This document shows, in pieces, positions 53,800 through 61,587 of a stretch of DNA of 64,000 bases. A program made the position numbers and the translations under genes. The stretch's first letter is position 1; every line of letters begins with the position of its first letter. Source of the DNA: FEN-1297 sp963843605 (GTDB taxonomy: Bacteria; Bacteroidota; Ignavibacteria; Ignavibacteriales; Ignavibacteriaceae); contig CAWJLA010000010.1 of NCBI GenBank assembly GCA_963843605.1, forward strand, positions 434,001 through 498,000, in the 5' to 3' direction. The notes below the pieces were generated by a model. It was not told where the DNA came from. It did no database searches and worked only from the letters and a program-made list of their open reading frames with translations.

Positions 53800-54737
53800 T
53801 TGTTATTTCCGGACCGACTTGTTCAGGTAAAACCAAATTGGGATTGATATTAGCCAGTAAATTAAATAGCGAAATAATTTCTGCCGACAGCAGACAAGTT
53901 TATAAATATCTGGATATAGGAACAGCTAAACCGGCGAAAGAAGAACTTCATGAGATTTTTCATTATTTTATAAATATATTAGAGCCGGATCAGCCGTATA
54001 ATTCAAGCCGCTTTGAGAACGATTCGTTAAATATAATAACGGACATGATTCAAAGGGAAAAAGTACCAATCGTTGTTGGTGGTTCGGGTTTGTATATTAA
54101 GGCTCTTATCGACGGAATTTTCGATATTGTCGGTTCCGATGATAATTTCCGCGCGCAGATGCTGCGTTTGAGAAAAGAACGCGGAAATGAGTTTATATAT
54201 AACGAGCTGAAAAAAGTTGATCATGAAAGTTCATCTAAAATGCTTCCCCAGAATTGGAAAAGAGTTATAAGAGCGCTTGAAGTGTTTCACCTTACAGGTA
54301 AAACAATAGGCGAACTTCAAAAAGATTACAAGAGAAATGTTGAATTTAAATTTGCACAGTACGGATTAAAATGGGAGCGTTCTGTTCTTTACGGAAATAT
54401 AGAAAATCGGGTCGATAGGATGATTTCGGAAGGCCTGGTTGCAGAAACTGAAAATGTTTTGGCAATGGGTTTCGTTAAAGATTTAAATTCTTTAAATACG
54501 GTGGGATATAAAGAAATAATTTCTTATCTGGAAAATGAAATATCGCTTGAAAGAGCTATTGAATTAATAAAACGAAATACAAGACGGTTTGCTAAAAGAC
54601 AGCTTACTTGGTTTCGAGCAGATGAACGAATCTTCTGGTTTGATATTGAATCATTTAAAAAACTTGATGAGCAGGAAAAAGCGTTCGAAAATTTAGCGGA
54701 TGAAATAATCAGCAGGGAAGGTCTTTATGAAAGATAG
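53784..54737 (+). CDS. miaA: tRNA dimethylallyltransferase
   Basis: Adds a dimethylallyl group to A37 of tRNAs reading U-starting codons. The 317-residue protein has the P-loop 'VISGPTCSGKTKLG', 'EIISADSRQVYKYLDIGTAK', 'VVGGSGLYIKALIDGIF' and 'LNTVGYKEIISYLENEISLE'. The GTG at 53784 gives the P-loop at the expected distance. It overlaps pcm upstream and the AtuA-like gene downstream (11 bases). Confidence 0.94.
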   Translation: MEPKIIVISGPTCSGKTKLGLILASKLNSEIISADSRQVYKYLDIGTAKPAKEELHEIFHYFINILEPDQPYNSSRFENDSLNIITDMIQREKVPIVVGGSGLYIKALIDGIFDIVGSDDNFRAQMLRLRKERGNEFIYNELKKVDHESSSKMLPQNWKRVIRALEVFHLTGKTIGELQKDYKRNVEFKFAQYGLKWERSVLYGNIENRVDRMISEGLVAETENVLAMGFVKDLNSLNTVGYKEIISYLENEISLERAIELIKRNTRRFAKRQLTWFRADERIFWFDIESFKKLDEQEKAFENLADEIISREGLYER

Positions 54738-56094
54738 AATCAGAATTGCTTCCGGTCAGGGTTTCTGGGGTGATTTGGTTGACGCGCCTTATAACCAGGT
54801 TACCAAGGGAAATATAGATTATCTTGTAATGGATTATCTGGCCGAAGTAACTATGTCGATTCTGCAAAAGCAGAAGAATAAAAATCCGAAGCTGGGTTAT
54901 GCAAAAGATATTCCCGAATTGATGCGGCGAATTTTACCGTTCTGCATAGAAAAGAAAATAAAGGTTATTACCAACGGCGGAGGGGTGAACCCGGTCTCGT
55001 GTGCGGAGGCTGTCTCTGAAGTTGCCAAAGAGCTAGGAATTAAAAATTTTAAGATCGCAGTGGTTTTAGGTGATGATATAAAATCCCGTCTCGGTAATAT
55101 TATCGAAACAGGCTGTGAACTTAATAACATGGATACAGGCGAATCAATAAAAAATGTAAAAGACGATATACTCAGCGCAAATGTATATTTCGGGGCCTTC
55201 CCTATAGTGGAAGGATTGATCAAAGGTGCCGATATGGTTATAACCGGTCGAACTACCGATACCGGGCTTACGCTGGCGCCGATGATATATGAATTCGGCT
55301 GGGAAAAGGAAAATGTAAATCTGATGGCGGCAGGTACAGTCGCAGGTCATATCCTTGAATGCGGTGCCCAGTCTTCGGGAGGAAATTTTCTTGGTGACTG
55401 GCAGGCAATTCCGGATATGGCAAATATCGGCTTTCCTATTGCCGAAGCATATCCGAACGGTGATGTTATCATTACAAAGCACGAAGGAACGGGTGGCATG
55501 GTCAGTTTTGAAACTGTTGCCGAACAGCTTGTGTATGAAATAGGCGATCCCAAAATGTATATTACACCCGACTGTATTGCCGACTTCTCGTCAATAAAAC
55601 TTGAAGACTTGGGCAGTGACAGAGTAAAAGTATTTAATGTAAAAGGGGAAAAAGAAACCGAATTTTATAAAGTCTCATGTTCATATTCTAACGGTTATTC
55701 CGCAGCGGCAACATTAACTTTCTCATGGCCGCAAGCCTTAACAAAAGCACAAGCAGCCGATAAAATATTAATACAAAGACTGAAAAATCTCAATCTAAAA
55801 TTTGATGAGATTAGAAGCGAATATATAGGATATAATTCATGTCACGGACCGTTATCCGTTGAAATAGATGAAGATAATATAAATGAGATCATGTTAAGAG
55901 TAGCCGTAAGATCAATGGACTTTTATTCCGTTGAAAGGTTCGGTAAGGAAATAGCACCATTAATATTAACCGGTCCTCCAGCGGTAACGGGCTTTGCAGG
56001 CGGAAGGCCTAAGCCGAGCGAGGTTGTTGCGTATTGGCCGGCGCTGATACCGAAGTCCCTGGTGACGCCGGAAGTTAAATTAATCGAGGTATAA
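54727..56094 (+). CDS. AtuA-like protein (DUF1446), acyclic terpene/acyl utilisation family
   Basis: 455-residue cytoplasmic protein of the DUF1446/AtuA family. It has 'IRIASGQGFWGDLVDAPYNQ', 'KVITNGGGVNPVSCAEAVSE', 'VITGRTTDTGLTLAPMIYEF', 'HILECGAQSSGGNFLGDWQA' and 'ITKHEGTGGMVSFETVAEQL'. In Pseudomonas AtuA is needed for citronellol/geraniol breakdown, but its chemistry is not established, and many bacteria without that pathway have it. The gene overlaps miaA and is followed 2 bases later by the small partner domain, which in AtuA proteins is often fused to the C-terminus. Here the two are separate. Confidence 0.85.
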   Translation: MKDRIRIASGQGFWGDLVDAPYNQVTKGNIDYLVMDYLAEVTMSILQKQKNKNPKLGYAKDIPELMRRILPFCIEKKIKVITNGGGVNPVSCAEAVSEVAKELGIKNFKIAVVLGDDIKSRLGNIIETGCELNNMDTGESIKNVKDDILSANVYFGAFPIVEGLIKGADMVITGRTTDTGLTLAPMIYEFGWEKENVNLMAAGTVAGHILECGAQSSGGNFLGDWQAIPDMANIGFPIAEAYPNGDVIITKHEGTGGMVSFETVAEQLVYEIGDPKMYITPDCIADFSSIKLEDLGSDRVKVFNVKGEKETEFYKVSCSYSNGYSAAATLTFSWPQALTKAQAADKILIQRLKNLNLKFDEIRSEYIGYNSCHGPLSVEIDEDNINEIMLRVAVRSMDFYSVERFGKEIAPLILTGPPAVTGFAGGRPKPSEVVAYWPALIPKSLVTPEVKLIEV

Positions 56095-56095
56095 C

Positions 56096-56410
56096 ATGAA
56101 AATAAAATTAAGGAATATAGCTCACGGAAGAAGCGGGGATAAGGGCGATGCTGCAAATGTCGGAATTATTGCGTTCAACGATGAAGGATATGAAATAATA
56201 AAAAAATATCTTACCGCAGAAAAAGTTAAAAAACATTTCGAAGGTATTTGTCTCGGAAAAGTTGAACGTTATGAACTTCCGAATCTTCGGGCTTTGAATT
56301 TTATGCTTTATAACACGCTGGGCGGAGGAGGCACTGTCTCGCTGAAACATGACGCGCAAGGTAAAACACTGGCTGCTGCTTTGCTAAGAATGGAACTTGA
56401 TATTAAGTAA
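56096..56410 (+). CDS. AtuA-like small domain (C-terminal partner of DUF1446)
   Basis: 104-residue protein matching the ferredoxin-fold domain found at the end of AtuA proteins: 'IAHGRSGDKGDAANVGIIAF', 'YELPNLRALNFMLYNTLGGG' and 'SLKHDAQGKTLAAALLRMEL'. The 'GRSGDKGD' block is the family signature. It starts 2 bases after the large subunit's stop, so the two are surely made together and probably form one complex. Confidence 0.88.
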   Translation: MKIKLRNIAHGRSGDKGDAANVGIIAFNDEGYEIIKKYLTAEKVKKHFEGICLGKVERYELPNLRALNFMLYNTLGGGGTVSLKHDAQGKTLAAALLRMELDIK

Positions 56411-56493
56411 AACAAACTCCGCAAATTTTGAATACTTTTAAATTTCAAATTATATTTTTATTGACATTAAATTATAATACAAGGAAACTTTTT

Positions 56494-57952
56494 ATGTACG
56501 AAGAAGATTCAAAGGAATTGAAAGAATACAGAGTAAGAATTGATAATTTACGAGGTTATCTTTGACATCGTCAGCAAAGATTTAAAAATAAAAGACCTTC
56601 AGCATAAAACTACGGAGCCTTCATTCTGGGATGACCAGATGGGCGCACAAAAAATACTTCAGGAAATAAAGACTCTGGAATCATGGGTTGATTTATGGAA
56701 TGACGTTGACAAGAAAGCACAAAACCTGGATGAGTTTATTCAACTTGCAGAAGCCGAGGACGACGAATCTTTCAGAGACGATATCAGAATGGAATTGGAT
56801 TCGCTAAAAGATGCGGTCGAAAAGGTTGAATTGAAGAATATGCTGAGCGGGAAGGATGACGTCAGGAATTGCATTTTGACAATCCATTCCGGGGCCGGCG
56901 GTACCGAAGCACAGGACTGGGCCGATATGATACTTAGAATGTATTTGAGATGGGGCGAACAGAACGGTTTCAAAATGACCATAGTTGATATGCTGGAAGG
57001 CGACGGCGCCGGAATTAAAAGCGCAACCGTTGAAGTGGAGGGAGAGTTTGCTTACGGATACCTGAAAGCGGAAAACGGGGTGCACAGACTCGTACGAATA
57101 TCACCGTTCGATGCCAATAAAAGAAGGCATACATCATTCGCATCTGTTTTTGTTATTCCGGAGATCGACGATACAATTGAAATAGATATCAATCCGGCTG
57201 ATTTAAGAATAGATACCTATCGTTCGGGCGGAAAAGGCGGGCAGAACGTTAATAAGGTTGAGACTGCTGTGCGTATAACTCATATACCGACAAATACGGT
57301 AGCAGCCTGTCAGAGTGAAAGATCACAACTGCAGAACCGCACCAATGCAATGAAACTGTTAAAATCAAAACTTTATCAGATTGAAAAAGAAAAACAGGAA
57401 GCCGAACTCGACGAAGTTGAAAAAAGCAAGATGAAGATAGAGTGGGGAAGCCAGATAAGATCATATGTTTTTCATCCGTATAATATGGTTAAAGATCATC
57501 GTACGGATGAAGAAACTTCGGATGTTCAAGGTGTTATGGACGGAAATCTGAATAAGTTTATAAAAGCTTTTCTTTTAAAATTCAGTCAGAATTTAATAAT
57601 GGCCGGCGTAAAGCAGAAAAAAGATAAGGTCAAAAAGAAGCGAGATTTTTTTGATCGTGTTTATAAGGTAGTTGCGAAAATACCTTACGGTAAAGTATCC
57701 ACTTACGGGGATATTGCAGAAGTTTGCGGAATAAGATCCGCAGCAAGAACAGTCGGCTGGGCGCTGAACGGAACGAAGGATTCAGGACTTCCGTGTCACC
57801 GCGTTGTGAACCGTTTCGGTGCGCTGACGGGTAGACTGCATTTCGGTGATCCTAATCTTATGGAAGACCTCTTGCGTTCCGAGGGTGTTGAGTTTGATGA
57901 TGACCATTGTGTAAATCTGGAAAAGTATTTGTGGAAGCCCGGCAAGAGATAA
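56494..57952 (+). CDS. prfB: Peptide chain release factor 2 with +1 recoding site and in-frame alkyltransferase-like C-terminal domain
   Basis: Release factor for UGA and UAA codons. Translation starts at ATG 56494 (AAGGA upstream), runs 23 codons to CTT-TGA at 56560-56565, and must shift +1 to continue as 'LRGYLDIVSKDLKIKDLQHK', as in E. coli RF2 ('LRGYLDYDAK'). The RF2 codon-reading tripeptide SPF ('VRISPFDANKRRH') and catalytic GGQ ('YRSGGKGGQNVNK') are present. After the normal RF2 end ('GVMDGNLNKFIKAFLL') the frame runs on into about 117 residues of an O6-alkylguanine alkyltransferase-type domain ('IPYGKVSTYGDIAEVCGIRS', 'GLPCHRVVNRFGALTG', 'LLRSEGVEF') with its reactive Cys. The junction may be a real fusion, or two genes joined by one extra A at 57577-57580: without it RF2 ends at TAA overlapping the ATG at 57599. 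Confidence 0.88.
56550..56566 (+). promoter_or_regulatory. Programmed +1 frameshift site of prfB
   Basis: The cassette reads GAGG (Shine-Dalgarno-like), TTAT, then CTT TGA C, near-identical to the E. coli RF2 site (AGGGGGTATCTTTGAC). Low RF2 lets the ribosome slip forward one base at CTT; ample RF2 ends translation at TGA. This is autoregulation known from many bacteria. Confidence 0.93.
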
Positions 57953-57965
57953 TCTTACTGTAAAA

Positions 57966-57997
57966 AAAAGCGGAATATAAAATAATATTCCGCTTTT
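57966..57997. terminator. Bidirectional terminator after prfB
   Basis: AAAAGCGGAATAT (57966-57978) / ATATTCCGCTTTT (57985-57997), a 13-base perfect stem with A-run before and T-rich sequence after. It lies between convergent prfB and the membrane protein gene at 58030. Confidence 0.9.
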
Positions 57998-58029
57998 ATC
58001 TTTATGCTACTAGTTGTTCTAACAAAAAA

Positions 58030-58974
58030 TTACCAGCCGGCTGCATATCGGTATACCTTTATAGAGGAGATTCCCGATTTCAGTTTAATAAAAATTTTCT
58101 TTTGGGCCTTATCAAAATTGTTTGTCCTATAATACCCGCCGCCGGTCTTAGAAAATCCTTCGAATTTTTTCGAAGACAAGCTCACTTGGGCATTTATCTG
58201 GCATCCCGAAGATTCAGGTACATCTATTGTAATGGAAGAAACACCTGCGTCAACATTTAAATTAGTTGTATCACTTTTATTGCCGAGCTTTACGTCTACT
58301 TTAGCGGCGCCCATATCCATATTTACGTTTTTAACATTGTAAGGAGTTAGATCAAAATCTACGGAAGCCGCACCCAGTTTAAAGTTCATATCCCATGCAG
58401 GCAGAATATTTAATTTTATATATGCCTTGTTGCCGTTGTCTTTATCATTTATAATAATTTTCCTTTTTTTCATATCAAAATTTACAACCGTATTTCCGTC
58501 CGAAGTTGATGTTGACATTTCATAATTATCCTGAAAACCGTAAGTAACAGCTTCAAATAATTTGAAAGTAGTATCCTGAATTCTAAATTTACCGGCGCCT
58601 GCACGGAAAATCAATTCGGCGCTCTTGATTCCGGATAAATAAGGTTCGCTGTAATAAGTAGTATCGTTCATACTTTCATCGAAATCAACATGTACTCCGT
58701 TGTCGTTTATAACAAATCTATTTCCTATAAAATCGAAGCTGGTGGAAAACAGCGAGAAAATGGCAAATGCCAATATTATTCCCGATACCGCCGCAAAAAA
58801 ACTTCTTAGCCATACATTGCTTAATAAAAACGAAACCCCGAGCAGTATTAACACAAGCGGCCAGTATTTCCAGTAATTATATAGGTCTATGTTAAGCGAA
58901 CCGAAATTATTCAGTAATATCAGGATACCGATTGTTATAAAAAGGAAACCCCAGAAAATATGTTTCGGTCTCAT
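58030..58974 (-). CDS. LiaF-like membrane protein with beta-rich C-terminal domain
   Basis: 314-residue protein. Residues 1-85 hold about four short membrane segments ('FWGFLFITIGILILLNNFGS', 'YWPLVLILLGVSFLLS', 'FFAAVSGIILAFAIFSLF'), like the DUF5668/LiaI-LiaF transmembrane unit. The rest is a repetitive beta-structure resembling the LiaF C-terminal/adhesin-like domain ('LGAASVDFDLTPYNVKNVNM', 'AAKVDVKLGNKSDTTNLNVD', 'GVSSITIDVPESSGCQINAQ'). In Firmicutes LiaF restrains an envelope-stress sensor; here no such sensor is next to it. It pairs with the PspC gene 17 bases upstream, so an envelope-stress role is plausible. Confidence 0.78.
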   Translation of the reverse strand: MRPKHIFWGFLFITIGILILLNNFGSLNIDLYNYWKYWPLVLILLGVSFLLSNVWLRSFFAAVSGIILAFAIFSLFSTSFDFIGNRFVINDNGVHVDFDESMNDTTYYSEPYLSGIKSAELIFRAGAGKFRIQDTTFKLFEAVTYGFQDNYEMSTSTSDGNTVVNFDMKKRKIIINDKDNGNKAYIKLNILPAWDMNFKLGAASVDFDLTPYNVKNVNMDMGAAKVDVKLGNKSDTTNLNVDAGVSSITIDVPESSGCQINAQVSLSSKKFEGFSKTGGGYYRTNNFDKAQKKIFIKLKSGISSIKVYRYAAGW

Positions 58975-58991
58975 TGTAATTCCGTTATTTA

Positions 58992-59456
58992 TTAGTTATT
59001 CTTTGCTTTTAATAGTAATGCCGCACCGAGAGCTATAAGAATAAGCGGCCAGAAACTACCTACACAAAAATGAGGAATGAAATTATTAGCCAGGAAAAGT
59101 GCACCGATAATAACTAAAATCCATCCCGCCAGGTTTCTTCTTTTTTGACTTTGCAGTGCTGATGCTTCCTTATAAGCTTTAAAAGGATCCTCAGGTGAAC
59201 TACCGCTGTCGCCGGTCTGTTTATCTTCTGTTTTTTGCTGTTCCGAATTTACATCCGGAGAGGGGAAAACATAAGGCTCTTCAGGAACAACTATCCAAAG
59301 AATAATATAAGCCAAAACTCCGGTTCCGCCTAAAAATAGGGTAATAACAAATGCAATTCTTACGAGAGTAGGGTCAATTTCGAAATATTCGGCCAGTCCT
59401 CCCGCAATTCCGCCTACCATTTTATCTTTCCGAGAACGGTATAACTTCTTGTTCAT
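58992..59456 (-). CDS. PspC-domain membrane protein
   Basis: 154-residue protein. The N-terminal PspC domain is clear: 'KLYRSRKDKMVGGIAGGLAE', 'DPTLVRIAFVITLFLGGTGV' and 'YIILWIVVPEEP'. A hydrophilic linker (about 70-105) leads to two more membrane segments resembling DUF5668 ('AGWILVIIGALFLANNFIP', 'FWPLILIALGAALLLK'), which recur at the start of the downstream LiaF-like protein. PspC proteins sense or buffer membrane stress. First gene of a two-gene operon. Confidence 0.9.
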   Translation of the reverse strand: MNKKLYRSRKDKMVGGIAGGLAEYFEIDPTLVRIAFVITLFLGGTGVLAYIILWIVVPEEPYVFPSPDVNSEQQKTEDKQTGDSGSSPEDPFKAYKEASALQSQKRRNLAGWILVIIGALFLANNFIPHFCVGSFWPLILIALGAALLLKAKNN

Positions 59457-59845
59457 TTTATACCTCCGCCTATAAGTTGAAAAGTTACGCTACAATAATA
59501 ATAAAACCTTCAGATACGGCATCCATTTTTATTATCAATGGCAAATAGTATATAGATACGGGAATTAGTTTAGACTAACGGTTTTAAATATAACACAAAA
59601 ATTACGAAATTCAGATAATCTGCGCGGTATGAAAATAATTCCTTGTTAAAAAATAGGTAATCATTTCGGCTGACTTTGAAATTGAGGTTGAAAAATGTTT
59701 TATTAATTCTTGTAATTATGTATCAAATAGTGAAACATTAATTATCTTTAAGTTTATTTTTGGGCAAATAAATGGTAAGGACTATCGAGATTTTTGTTTA
59801 ATCCTTCCGGCTTATTTATTTTTGTATGTAAATTAAAAGGCTGTT
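59457..59845. other. Divergent promoter region, no gene seen
   Basis: 389 bases between the divergent PspC and nadE genes. The nadE-side promoter at 59793-59824 is the only clear element. The PspC side starts with a GGAGG-type ribosome site (tacctccgcc on the + strand). Confidence 0.5.
59793..59824 (+). promoter_or_regulatory. FCB-type sigma promoter before nadE
   Basis: TTTG (59793-59796), a 20-base spacer, then TATTTTTG (59817-59824), matching the Bacteroidetes-group consensus TTTG/N19-21/TAnnTTTG exactly. The ATG follows 22 bases later. Confidence 0.65.
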
Positions 59846-61483
59846 ATGAGAATTGCTCTTTGCCAAATAAATACAACAATAGGTGATTTGGAAAATAATA
59901 AGAACAAGATAATCGGCGGATACCGGAAAGGCGTTGAAGACGGAGCTGATCTGGTTATATTCCCTGAACTGGCATTAGTCGGTTATCCTCCTCTTGACCT
60001 TGTTGAAAAAAAAGAATTCAGACAAGCGGTAAATAAAGCTGCCGCGGAAATAGCTTCGATTACTGGGGAAACCGGTTTAATATTCGGTGCCGTGACAGAA
60101 GGCGATAATCTCGTGGGTATGGATATACACAATTCCGCTTTGCTTTGTTATAGCGGTAAGATACAGTTCATACAGCATAAATCATTAATCCCTAATTACG
60201 ATGTTTTTGATGAGATGCGTTATTTCGAACCCGCAAGCGATGTTTACGTTCATGAATTTAAGGGCGAAAAACTGGGGATATCCATATGTGAGGATATATG
60301 GAACGACGCCGATTACTGGTATAAAAGAAGATACAGTGTAGATCCGGTAAAAATTCTTATTGATAAAGGGACAACGATATTGATAAATATTTCTGCTAGC
60401 CCTTATTCGTATGGAAAGCGAAGAGATCGTGCGGAAATGCTTTCGGTACTAACCGAACACGATAAAGTACCGCTGGCTTATGTTTGCTGTGTAGGCGCGC
60501 AGACGGAATTAATCTTTGACGGCGCTAGCATGTGTTTTAACAATAGAGGAAATCTGGTTGCACTTGGTAAGGCAAACAGAGAAGACTATTTTATCTTCGA
60601 TACAAAAAAAGAAAACGGAAAGATTGAAAATACCGAGGGAGAATTTGAAAAGGAAGTTCTTGATTCCCTCATCTTCGGAGTAAAAGATTACTGCACAAAG
60701 CTGGGTTTTAAAAAAGTCCTGATCGGTTTAAGCGGCGGTATTGATTCTGCACTGGTTACATATATTGCTGTCCGTGCCATCGGTAAAGAAAACGTTCATG
60801 TTTTGCTTATGCCTTCCGAATTTTCCAGTAAGGGAAGTATTAAGGATTCGGAGAAACTAATTGGCAATCTGGGCATCTCATCGGATAATATTTCGATACA
60901 GCCTGTAACTAAAATCATCAACGAAATGTTGAAGAACGTTTTTCAAAAAAGGCCTGGCGATACTACGGAGGAAAATATTCAGGCAAGGGTTCGCGGAATT
61001 TATCTAATGGCATTATCAAATAAATTTAATTATCTCTTGTTAACCACCGGCAACAAATCGGAAATGGCTGTTGGTTACTGTACGTTATACGGCGATATGA
61101 GCGGGGGGCTAGCAGTAATAGGTGATGTTTACAAGACGGATGTTTACCGTATTTGTAATTTTATCAACATGGATAGTGAAATTATCCCGGAGGAGATAAT
61201 TACAAAAGCTCCTTCGGCGGAATTAAGATTCGGCCAATTAGATCAGGACACTCTGCCCGAGTACGAATTGCTCGACAAGATACTTAGAATGTATCTTGAA
61301 GAGAATAAGGAATTTAATGAGATTGCTGATATTGTGGGCGATTCTAAGGTAGTCAAAAAGATTCTTAGGATGGTGGATATAAACGAATTTAAAAGAAAAC
61401 AAGCAGCTCCCGCTCTCAGAGTTTCAAAAAAAGCATTCGGCTACGGAAGAAGATATCCGATCGTTCAGGGCTGGAGAAAATAA
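59846..61483 (+). CDS. nadE: Glutamine-dependent NAD+ synthetase
   Basis: Last step of NAD+ synthesis: amidates nicotinate adenine dinucleotide. The 545-residue protein joins a nitrilase-type glutaminase (residues 1-255) to an ATP-pyrophosphatase synthetase (about 270-545). Glutaminase triad: Glu in 'LVIFPELALVGYPPLDL', Lys in 'QHKSLIPNYDVFDEMRYF', Cys in 'LGISICEDIWNDADYW'. Synthetase: P-loop 'IGLSGGIDSALVTYIAVRAI', 'LLLTTGNKSEMAVGYCTLYG' and 'ITKAPSAELRFGQLDQDTLP'. Its own promoter lies just upstream. Confidence 0.95.
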   Translation: MRIALCQINTTIGDLENNKNKIIGGYRKGVEDGADLVIFPELALVGYPPLDLVEKKEFRQAVNKAAAEIASITGETGLIFGAVTEGDNLVGMDIHNSALLCYSGKIQFIQHKSLIPNYDVFDEMRYFEPASDVYVHEFKGEKLGISICEDIWNDADYWYKRRYSVDPVKILIDKGTTILINISASPYSYGKRRDRAEMLSVLTEHDKVPLAYVCCVGAQTELIFDGASMCFNNRGNLVALGKANREDYFIFDTKKENGKIENTEGEFEKEVLDSLIFGVKDYCTKLGFKKVLIGLSGGIDSALVTYIAVRAIGKENVHVLLMPSEFSSKGSIKDSEKLIGNLGISSDNISIQPVTKIINEMLKNVFQKRPGDTTEENIQARVRGIYLMALSNKFNYLLLTTGNKSEMAVGYCTLYGDMSGGLAVIGDVYKTDVYRICNFINMDSEIIPEEIITKAPSAELRFGQLDQDTLPEYELLDKILRMYLEENKEFNEIADIVGDSKVVKKILRMVDINEFKRKQAAPALRVSKKAFGYGRRYPIVQGWRK

Positions 61484-61587
61484 TTCAAGAATAAGGGTCA
61501 ATGTTATTTTAACATTGCAGTAAACTTTATTTCGGAGTATTCTCAAAAAGAATCTGCCGGGAAATATTAAATTAATCGGGATAAAAA

